Of a stretch of DNA of 64,000 bases, positions 38,301 to 50,300 are shown one piece after another (the first letter of the stretch is position 1; each line of letters starts with the position of its first letter). Below the pieces are notes generated by a model. That model made no database searches, had not been told where the DNA came from, and worked only from the letters and a program-made list of their open reading frames with translations. Source of the DNA: Schistosoma mansoni (Eukaryota; Platyhelminthes; Trematoda; Strigeidida; Schistosomatidae); NCBI RefSeq assembly GCF_000237925.1, contig NC_031502.1, positions 14,310,434-14,374,433 of the forward strand. Direction: 5' to 3'. Both the position numbers and the translations under genes were made by a program.

Positions 38301-41300
38301 AAGGAATTTAGCTAGTGATGTTTCATGAGATAAGTTGTGAAAATATCACCAGTTACCGGTTTTCGTGACATAGTTATCTTTCTTTTTCGTCACATGTTTA
38401 TAGAATATTGAATTGTTTTGTAAGAATGTGATAGAAAGATCTCAATTTATTTGGTATTTTTTAATTAAAGTAGCGTTTTGCAACCATAGTCTGTGGCATA
38501 ATTCTCTAATGCATATCTTCGTATTGTCTTTGCTGTTCTCTGATTAGATGTTACCACTTCTAGTTCTCTAATTTTACTCTGTCTCAAGGTCATGTTTGTT
38601 GCCATATGTTCAAAATTGTTGTACTTCAAATTTGTTTTCGTTGAACATCTAGCTTTTCTTCACTCCTGCCTTCTTGGATTTCGTCATTTAGGGATTATTG
38701 TTGAAGTTTTGTGCTTAGCAGATCCCGAGTTATCGAGCTCAGAATAATTTCTGTTTCTAATAGAAGAATTACGATTGTTCGTGATAAGCATCAACCGTAG
38801 ACCCAGCCAAGGCAATCTGAAGATAAAACGGGAAGTAGTCACAAATCTTATTAATTTTGATTGGATTTGTTTTGGTGAGGCGTTATTTTGTTGCAATGAA
38901 GCTGTTGCAGAGCTTTTTTCAAGCAGAAATCGAACCAAGGAAATAACTTTCGTTTTTTCCCCGTCTCTTCTGGTGTACGGTCCGTTAGCGTAGTCTTAAA
39001 TCAGTTAATACTACTATCATAGAAAAGACTTCGGTATTCACTTAGTGTATCAATTACTTTTATTTGTATCTGTCTGAAAAACAGACTTCTCTCCACGTAC
39101 TAATCAACTAAATATATTCAAGCGGTATATCCCCAAACCAGACTTAAGTGACAATACTTTTTTATATTCTCTTACTATTGTTCACACAAGTCAACAGTTT
39201 TTTACTCTTGCCCCATTAGTTACTTGGCTTTGTTAATTGTGCTTACTAATATAGTGTATCTATTGTTCCACTTGTAAAGCTTATGAGTTACAGAACTTGT
39301 TACCATTACATTTAGTTCATACCTTTTTTTAGTGTTTTATAAATGATTCGATTCATTGTCCAGTTAGATGAAATATCTTATTTTTAGATGGTGTTGCTGT
39401 TTTGAAATTTTTCGTCCAGTATCCTCTAAAGGAACAAATGCCTTAGGCTGTTTTCGCTTCTCTGTATACTTTTTTTTGAAATGTCCTAGCTTTCAGATAA
39501 TTACCATATTCAAACTATAAATTAATTCTATTTTGTATACTTGTTTTGAATGCAACTTGAGGAATGCTTTGTTGGTCTTTTTTATTTATAGAGACTAGAA
39601 GTCCGTAAATTGTTTCGCTCCATACTGATTGAATATATTCGCATATTTTCGGAGCACGATATTTGTGTGGATGTGAGTATCGCCAATTTTTAGTGTTATA
39701 ACTACATTAGTTTATTCTAGCTAAGCTTGTTAGTTGTACAATATAGAATTATGCTAAATGGAGACAAGCAGTAAGAAAAAGTGACTACAGCTTTATTTAC
39801 AATATTTGTATCGTTAGATTAATATATAATTATGTCTCGAATAGACTCATATTTGCTGTTTATAAAAACTTGTGTTTACATCCAGTGTTTTAGACTGATT
39901 CTTAATAAATAAGTGATGATAACATCTGTCAGTGGTCAGTTATCAACATTCTAATAAAAGGATTAACCATTCTTTGGATAGAAAGAGATATATAAGTTTT
40001 TCGTGGGATACGCTGGTACATTTACTGCAAATTTTCTCGCTTCACAGAGTTTTTATCTCACTATTTCGGATTTGCCAACGTTGACTGTTCATATACGAAA
40101 AGTAGGAATTTTGGGGAAGATACTAAAAGGTTTTGTTACCTTTGCTCACTATGACTGGGTAGTCCAACCAAATAGTATTTCCTAAGACTTTCCTCAATAT
40201 CATCCAGTCATCATCCCAAGCTGTTTTTTATCAATACATACCAATATGATGTTTCATGTGTACTGTTCATTTTAAACCGAAATCAAGAGAAAAAGTACAC
40301 CCTTGTTATGCTTGTTGCGAAATGATTAATAGCAAAATAAGGCTAAAACTCTTTTTGGAGTTTATATTGTGTCAATTTAAGTTGTCTACTTCTAAAAACT
40401 ACTAGGAATAAGATGCATCGAACAGTTGTTTAGCTTTTTCCTCTAAATCCTCGTTTTTGTCACCTCACAGGATTTCTCAAGAGACAAACAAACCCTGCAT
40501 TGGTCACGTTCAGTTTACTCAATAGGATCTAAATATCTACATTTACCAGTTCCACACGTTTCGTCACATACCTTCTGTGTATTTTCGGATTGTGACTAGC
40601 AGTGGAGTCCAGAGTGCACATCTTACCCTGTCTATGACATGTTCGTTATATGGATAAATTGGCATCTTAGTTTTGACGTGCACACTAAAATTCGGACTAA
40701 ATATCTATCTACCAACTGACGAGTCCAAACTTGGAAAGAATATACATCACTGATCCCACTGCCAATCACAACCGAAAAACATATCATAAACGTACATATA
40801 TGTGCAATACTGGAGTATCCGTGTATGGTGCATATGTGCTAACAGAGATTGCTCTGATGAAATCCGGAATGTGAACAACTGAAAAACATTGATCTCTGAA
40901 AATTCGTCACATAATTTGTCACTATTATAACGTATTATGATATGAACGTGAATAATCGACAATGATACTTTTCAATCTGCATTAGTTATTGTTATAATTC
41001 CTCTCATTACGACCCAGCTATTCCAATTGCTTAGTATCCTTGAACATCAATTCACTCGACAGGTCCCCAAATCAGAACACGGTTGAATAGGAAAGAAATT
41101 ATATTCCGAATAACAAGGGTAGATGGGAGCAAGAAGCACAATAAGAGACACGTTAGTATATCTATAGTTTTTACATAAGAAGATTCTAGAGTGTTCTCCA
41201 AGTATCGACTAGCGCTGATTGGATGAGAATTAGCCATCGATGCAATCGTGCATGGGACATGCTTCAATCCAATCTATGTCCCGTTAACAGTTATGTGTTT

Positions 41301-44300
41301 TGTCTATCTTAAATTCCACGCCAGGTATTTTAAAGTTAAAGTGGCCTTTGCACTTCAAAATTGTCACATGATGAGATGGTTCTGCACCTTTTTCATATCT
41401 AAACCTTTATTGACGTTTTTCGAATTAATTTCTTTTCAGCATTGTTTCTACGAAATGCTCGTCAATCTCACTGTCAGAATGGGGGATTATACACAACTCA
41501 GTTTTTATATTCAAAGTCGTTTACTTGCAGATTCAAAGGCTACCGTAATACCTTATCTTATAAAAATGAGAACTTTGAGTTATTGGTTGTTTTTGGTTTG
41601 TTGTAATTTATTCGTAAACCGTAAACTGATTCTAGCAATTTACTATTTCTTCTAATACGTAGTGGTGGTTCATTCAAAATTCTATTTGTTTATTGTCTTG
41701 GTAACCACTGTTTGTAATTTTAGTTCTAACTTACGGTTGATTAATCTGCACTAGTTGTATCGTAGAGAACACTGAACTGTTGTTAGTAATCGCTTATCGT
41801 AGCTCTTAGTTAATGAGAGGAAATTCACAATAGTTAGATTCTGTTCTCCATATTCATATCTTTAGTTTTTTCAATCAGAACGTTTGTTGATTCCGTATAT
41901 CTATGCAAGGGTTAGCAATTTTTCAGTTCTCCTATATAGCCCATGTACATCATATTTAAAAGCTGAAAGTTTTAATTCTTGCGAAAACTTCTAGATAAGG
42001 ATCTGTTTCATTTTCCTCATAAACGACATCCTAGTTGGGTCGCACTTCGCACTCTTGAGACTAAACCTTTGCTAATTCTTAAAATCATACTTTTGTTTTA
42101 TTAAAATTGACCGTATATTGTTATCTAGTGTATGGCTTTTTCTAGGCACTTCAACTGCTTTCTTTGGAAAGTATATATCCCGCAGCAGGACAACTTGGTA
42201 TTGATATGCTAAAGGTAGGCCACCATTCCACTTTTCGATTACATGATTTGAAGTTGATAGCTATTGTATGTTGAAATTTTAAAAAATAACAATAGAGGTT
42301 CACGACTCATTTCGACTTGAAATCTTTAGTACTTTCCTCTAAAAATGATGAAGCACTGATCCAATGATGATCTTTTGATAATGCCACTATTAACCAATTA
42401 GCAATAATAGTTACTCTCATTCTCGAATTTATTTCACGCTAATGATAACAGTCTGCTTACCTCAAACTGAATGTCAATCAGAAAGCTGTAAACAACTGAC
42501 TGATAACTTTTTACTGTTTTGTTCAGTCTGAATAAAACGTAGGTAATTATAATTATTGTTTGTTAAAAAAATATCTAGGGTAGCAGCCAAAAAAAATGCC
42601 TTTACCTAAAATTAACTGATCACTGTTATCACTAAAGTTTATTTCAAGAATTATTATAAAAATATTTGTTGATAAAATACAATAATTTCTGACGGATGAA
42701 CAAGTTGTTTTAGTCAATTTACACTTTCTGAGCAGAATGGTTCAATCGTAAAGTTTACATTGCATTAGGTTCATTGGAATAACACATCAGGAGTCAATCA
42801 AAATATGGAAATTTCCTAGCTTCTCGAAAATCTATAAATGTATATGGTACTACAGTAAACAATAACTAGTTTACGTAATACTCAAGATGATGAAGTCAAC
42901 AAAACATTTCGTACTCAGTAGAAACAAGGGTAAAAATATGACGAATTCAATATATCTGGAAGTATACAAAACCCACCAATCAATCGTAAAGTAGTTAATT
43001 TGCAACCAACGAATGATATATTAGGAAGAAATTTGTTCGTCATTAATAATATTGTTTTAGTGCACATATGTAATACGTTGTTTAACTTGACAAACTTCAA
43101 AAGAAATTGGACTGTTAGAATTAGCTCACTAATGACTTGTTCCATCGACATTGAATTTCATTGGTTACTGTCAAACTTTGTCATATGATTGTTGGTATAT
43201 TTTTATTAATAGTGTTGTAATTGCTTATGTATGTAATGATCGCTACTGGAATTCTGACTTGAGATTTTAAGATCGAATTTCTGTGCCAGTACGAAATTCA
43301 TATCGTATTTAAATTCTTAAACACAGATTGTTATGAAATGTTGAACAATTAGATTGTCCCAATGATAAAAATTACTTGTATTAGCTGTTGAATATTTTAA
43401 TTTCTCTTTATATTTCTGTGTTTATTTTCACTAATCTTCTTATTAGAGATTGAATACATGCAACAGTGAATTGTTCGATGCATTACTAATAAAAGGACGG
43501 CCATTAGAGGCATTAAGGTAATCAGTTTTACTTTAAAAGTCCGCGTCTTAGTTTTTTGTTTAAGGTGAATTTCAAGTTATATATATATATATATCCTTGA
43601 TATAATCCGATCTAATTATTCTCGATCACTGATCGTCCTAACTTATAAACAAGCGCTAAAATCCTCGTGTAGTAACCACAAGATAATCAATTTGTCTAGA
43701 ATATTACCTTCATAATCATCAAACTCTTGGGAGGGGGTTCATGAAGAGCGAACTCGAGAAAACTATGCTGGTTTCAGACCTGAACATGGTTGTGTCGATC
43801 AAATATTCATCCTTCACCAGGTTACAAAAATTAGGTATATTTACCGATGTCTGACGATGTTGGTATTTCTCGACTTAAGTGCATAATTTGGCTTCGTAGA
43901 TCGAGCGGTTTTGTAACAGTATCTGTTATTAAAAAGCGTACCAAAGAAATACGTCGACTTTGTGTGGATTCTCTTTTCGAATACTACTAGTCATTAAAAT
44001 TGATAACACCAAGTTGTGTTCATCAGGATTGTCCGCTGTTTGTTCCTTTTACTTAACTTTGTCATTCTCTTAGAAATAACACTCGTCGTCTGATTTTTAT
44101 AGTAATGAAACTCTTGTCAGCGTGGAATACATAGATGAGATAGTTCTGTTTGGTAATAATGAAAATACAGTATTTTGGTCTTGAACAATAATATAACAGT
44201 ATTTGACTCGACCGCAGCTGCTACCTTGACGTGGTGGTTGGGCTTACCTATCATGATGACCCAACCAAGCTATATTGACTGGAACATATGTTTCTGTAGG

Positions 44301-47300
44301 CTCTACCATGCCAGGCAGTCGATTGGAGAACGGTAAGACTAAAAGCAGCAACTCAAGGTCTGGGTGCGATGTCGTACTACTGACTATACAGAGCTGTGAC
44401 GGCAGTAAGGTGTTTCCCTCGGACAACCAGCATCTGCAGCGATACTGCCTTCTAACGAGGAAGGAAGGGGTTAGAAAAGGTTGACGGTAAAGCTGTCATG
44501 CCTCATCTTACCTCGCGGATTTCCGTCTCCGGCGGTAAGGCCCTTTGAAGAACGAAGCTAACACGTCAAAAACCTCCCACAAAAGGCCGTGCGCGACTGG
44601 CCTCAGGCAGTTGTCCCTTGGGCTCTGCGGTCACGGACCAACATCAATCCAACTTCCTTTTCAGGTCCCTCAAGAAATACTCTTCCACAGTGTGGGCAGC
44701 CGGGAAGTGGTATTAGCCCTCATACCCGTAACAGCACACGAGACCAAGTTGGTCACATTCAAATCCTTCCTACACCTGCTAATAACTCTCTTATCTCCTC
44801 AACTAACCCTTCACAAGTCCCTTTATCACCTCGCACCGGTAGGGCAAATGATTCAAGTACACGGAACGTTATCCCTGGTCTCCTGAAACTACTCTCTAAA
44901 TTGCATGTAGGAGCTTTCAACATCCGAACACTGTGTCAAATAGGACAGCAGGCTTCCTTAGCTAGGACTTTAGAACCTCGCACCATCAATGTGTGCTGCG
45001 TCTCCGAAACGCGCATACAGGATCCGAGTAGCGTCATTCATTTGACCTCACCATGTCATAAAAAAGAACCAACTCGATTCACGCTTCGTGTATCTGGAAG
45101 CCCTGATGCTGCTTCCCGTGGCCTCGCTGGTGCAGGTATAGCTTTGAGTCCTAGGGCAGAAAGAACTGACTCTCTTAGGCTGGATCCCAGTAAACAGTCG
45201 TTTGCGCGCTGTCTGACTAAACGGAACAGTAAGGACTCGAAAAAATAGGGACACTCGTCGTTGCCTTTTCATCGTCTCTGCCTACTCTCTCATTGACTGC
45301 AACTCAGATGAGGTAAAAGATGGGTTTTACAGAAAGCTTTCTGCCCTCCCCCAAAAGCTAGGCACTCTGATGTAGTAATAGTGGCTAGTGACTTTCATGC
45401 TCAACTAGGTAACCTAAACGAAAAAGAAAGACATCTGGGTGGATTTTTTGGTGTCGTGGCCCAAAGAATGGATAATGTTGACCTTCTGTTGCAACTATAT
45501 TCAGATAACCACCTGTTTCTTGCAAATACTAACTTTAAGCACAAGGAAAAACATCTTTTGACATGGCGACCCCTGAATTCTTCCCAACTGGATCACATCG
45601 CTATCAGCCACAGATGGAGAGGCTCGATAGAAGACTGTGGCTCATTCTGGAGCACACGCTTAGATTCAGTTCATGCTCTAGTGAGAGCACCTATTTGTCT
45701 GCGTCTTAATGGACGTAGGAAAGACGCTGCAAGGAAGCCTCTTAGGGTTCTACTTAATGATAGGCAAGCTAAGAATATATTTCAGGAACAACTAGGAAAA
45801 CAGTTAGGCAGCCTTGTAAGTTGTGCCCACCCCGAGGCAGCGTGGAATAAAATCTAAAAAGCTGTGGAAACAGCAGTGATATCTGCTAGTACGGTAAACC
45901 ATAAGGTTAGGGAGAAACAATGGATCTCGGCAGCATCTACTGCACTGATAGATGCTCGAAAACTCATCCCATCTGGCTCTGAACATTACGAAGAGCGGAG
46001 TCAGCTTAAACGCAGGCTGATAAGAAGCCTACGCGATGATCGTCAACAGTGGTAGGTAGCGAATGCAAGCGAGATGGTAAAGGCAGCGACAATAGGCAAC
46101 AGCGGACAATTGTTCAGGCTTGTTAAAGAAACCGGTATTTGGAACCCAACTATCAGCGAAACTATCTCGGAAAAAGATGGACATATTATTGATTCTCAAT
46201 CTAGGAGGTTGGATCAATGGGCAGAACATTTTAGGTATCAGTTCAACTGGCCTTCAGTCACACTTCGGTTTCCCTTGATCCCTAGTCGACCTGAATGTCA
46301 AGTTAATGTAAATCCTACTACTCTCTACGAGGTTGAAAAAGCTATAGGAAATCTGAAGTGAGGGAGAGCAGCAGGCGTTGATAGGTTTACCCCTGAGACT
46401 TTTAAGGATGGCGGTCCAGTACTAGCAACAAGATTGACTGATGTCTTAGGTAGAATCTGGGAACTGGACGTAATTCCATCTGATTGGTCCCAATCACTGA
46501 TTGTGTCAGTCTATAAGAAAGGACAAAAGTCTTCTTGTGACAATCACAGAGGAATATAGTGTCCAAAACATTGGCTTCAATAATATTTTGACGCCTGACC
46601 AAAGCTAGTAAAGAGCAGACTAGAGAAAACCAGACTGGTTTTCGACCTTGCCGGGGTTCTATAGACTAGATATTCACTCTACGTCATGTTCTAGGACATA
46701 GACATACATTCAGACGCCCCACATTCATAGTATTTCCCAACTTTAAAGCGGCATGACTCCGTTGATCGTGAGGTTCTATGACAGTGTTTGTCACTGAAAG
46801 GAGTACCAAAAAAGTACATTAACCTTATAAAGGCTCTCTACTCGAACACAACTGGCCGAGTTAAAGCTTATGGCGAATTGCCATCAGAATTGATTACCTC
46901 AAGAGGTATTCGTCAGGGTTGTCCAATCTTTCCATTCTTGTTTAACTTTATCATAGACGTGCTTTTAGAAACAACACTTTCCTCGTCTAAATTGAGAGGG
47001 GTTGAACTTCTACCAGGAGATTCACTTGTTGACTTAGAATATGCCGATGACATAGTTTTATTTAGTGAAGATGCTGAGCAACAATGCAAGCATATTCGGG
47101 ATGCGATTCTCCCCCTCGAAGTGCAAAATGTTACTTCAGGATTGGGTTGCATCGACACCCGAACTAATGATAGGGCGTGAAGTAGTTGAGCGTGTCGACC
47201 GCTTCACTTATCTTGGAAGTCTCACCAGCCCTTGTGGTCTGGTATGTGACGAAATCTCAGCACGGATACAGAAGGCTCGTCTAGCTTTTGCCAACTTGCG

Positions 47301-50300
47301 TCATTTATGGCATAGGCAAGATATTCGTCTAGCAACAAAAGGACGGGTTTACTGTGCAGCAGTTCGTTCTGTCCCACTTTATGGCAGTAAAACACGACCG
47401 GTAAGAGTAGAGGATATTTGTAGGCTACTAGTGTTTGATCATAGGTGTCTTCGAAGCATTGCTCGTATATCCTTGGACCACCGGGTAAGTAATGCAGTTG
47501 TTAGGAAACGGGTACTAGGTAAGAATGGCGAATCAATTGACGAAGTAGTGAAACTTCATCAGTTGAGATGGCTGGGACACGTGTTACGTATGCCCAATCA
47601 CCGACTGCCCCGACGTGCAATGCTTTATGGTGTAGGAGTAAGTTGGAAGAAAGCTAGGGGCGGCCAGACCAGAACGTGGCACAAATCCATGAAGCCACTG
47701 ACAAGTGGACTGAGCCATGTTGTTAGGTACAGACTACCTGGTTGGGATTCGCGAGATGATAGCAATCGATGGTTAGAGACCTTGAATGACATGGCTCAAA
47801 ATCGTTTGCAATGGCAAAGGTGCATCCACTCTTTGTGTTCTGCCAAATTCTAATCTTCTGAATTCTTCACGTCTTTATCTTTTTTCTCTTTCCAAATTTA
47901 TTTCATTGGATTATACTCCTTCAATAACATCTTCAAACCCTAATCTTTCACATAATGCTCATGCTCTTACTACTTCTACCACTATGGAATTTGAATCGAC
48001 AACTGCATCTCTGTGCTAATGTGGTATGACAGCTCAAACTGATGTACGTACGTACGAAGTTCTACGTTGTGACTGACTGGTGCGTGGCAACGCCTGAACT
48101 AATAAAAGGAAGGGAAATAGTTGAACGCATTAACCGCTTCATTTATCATGTGAGTCTCATTAACCTTAGTGAATTGGTATCTGACGTGATCTCAATACAA
48201 GTTCGGGAAGGTCGGTTGGCTTTTGCTAGATTGCATCACTTGTACCTTAGACAACATGTCCGTCTACGTACTAAAGAAGGGTTACACTGCACATCGTTTC
48301 GGTCTACTCTACTTTATATTTGTGAAACGTGGCCATTCTCAGGATTCTCGATATCTTTTGGGACAGCTGAGTGAGCAGTGGTAATGTTAAATGTAATGTA
48401 CTAGGTGATGGGAAGTTGGTTCATAAGATAGTGAATGTTCATCGACTAAAATGGTTGAGACCTGTAATATATGTGTTCGACCACCATGTACTTCGAGGGC
48501 CAATGTTGGAAGGTTGGAAGAATCCTAGAGGTGGGTAGACCGAAAAGTGGTGTTGTTCTATGAAATCATTGACTTCTGCTAAGGTAGGTTCGTCGGTGCC
48601 CGTACAATTATCGGAGACTTTGTGTGACTTGGGTTTAAATCGATCGTAATTGTTCAGATCTATTCACTCTTTGTCATTCCGTGGATTTTGTGTTTCAAAA
48701 TTGTTTTATGCTTTCTTACCCCATGAAGTTGTATCTTGTTAAATCATGTCGTTTACTACCACTGATACTTTTACTACTCTGTAATTTATCTCAATGTGCT
48801 CATTTGGTGCGGCACCTCAGACTGATGCACATATATGCCAGTTACTACGTTGTGTATGGTTCAATGGCCATACGTTCATTACTTTGCTTCTGGTTTTATT
48901 CTTTTATATATGTTTGACAGAGTAATATTTCCCCTAGTTTACAATCAACTTCGGAATCTAAGGGTACCAAGCTTTTAAAATGTAGTATTTGTGCATGGGA
49001 AGTTGTCATGCATATAATTAACTTGCCACCATTCTTTTTCTTTTGTATAACTAAATGCAAGTTTTTGAATTATTTGTCTTCAAATATCACTAATAATATG
49101 GTTTCCAACCATATGATAATACATTTATTAATGTTAAGAATGTTTAGTGTTACTTTTAGTTTTCTGAGCACTAGGTAAACGTGGACAGTATATTCTCGTT
49201 TTTTTTATATCGTTCGCAGATTTGCTAGGCTGCATCGCTCAGAAAATATCATTGACATGGAGAATGTTCGCAATTATCTGGATGCTGTCCAAGAAATCGA
49301 AGATTATATGGAATTGTATTGTAATCACCATTTTCTCAAAGAAAATTCAATGTGTATGGAGTCTTATTGGAATTCAGGTACTTTTGAAAACTATTATTCT
49401 AAAAGCCTTATCACTTCTAGATTACTTAAACTTGAAAATTTCCTTGAAATTAAAAGAATTCTTACATAGTTAGTCATTCGTTCACTGAGTTTTTTAAGGG
49501 CTCCGTTCACAACTGTTAGTTCGGGTGCCAACTATTAAGAAGTTTAGCTTTTAGAATTATTAGTTTACATTTTATTTCTTAGGCATTACGTGTGAATACC
49601 TCCGATCCCTCGTCAGTGAAACGAAAGATTCACACAGTATGCTTTCCAACCTGTCACCATGATGTTTACAAATCAATGGTTTAATTTCTAGATAAAGAGG
49701 CTTACGTAGAAATTATTACTACATTTTAAATTAAAATTGAAATACTACTTCAGTTCATGTAATCTTAAAATTTTAAATAGTTTATTAAAGATTCCTCTTG
49801 GACTCTTTTTTGATTATATCATCTATATCTGAATCATGAAAATAATTTTGTAATGAATTCAACTAATTGTAGAGAGATATCGCTCACCAAAATTTATGGA
49901 GCAACTTTATTGTCATTACAAGGAGTCTTGTATCTTATTTAATAATACTGTACGTAATGTACATTATTAATACTTGTCAACTTACACATTAAAAGAATGG
50001 TTTTGGTATGCTAAAAACGTGCTTCTCCATATACTTTTACGTTAAAACAAAATAAAATGTCAATTATTTTATTTCTTGATCCAATAATAACTGAAAAAGT
50101 ATTACAGATGCATCGTTTAGCTAAAACCTAATTTTATTCAGATCAATATATATCTTAAAGGGATGTAACAATAGTTTGGTCTAGGTCTTTACGGAACCAT
50201 TATAATGCAAACTTAAACACATGAAGCTCTTCTTGGTTATACATTCCCATGATTATTAATGAAATGCTTATTTCTATCGGTTTTTTTCAGATGAATGCCG

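Larger units (their letters stand above)
39673..41439 (+). other. RMC1 intron 14
   Basis: 1.8 kb. It holds two Sm-alpha-like hammerhead relics in opposite orientation (about 40565-40670 and 40708-40776); otherwise nothing recognised. Confidence 0.45.
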
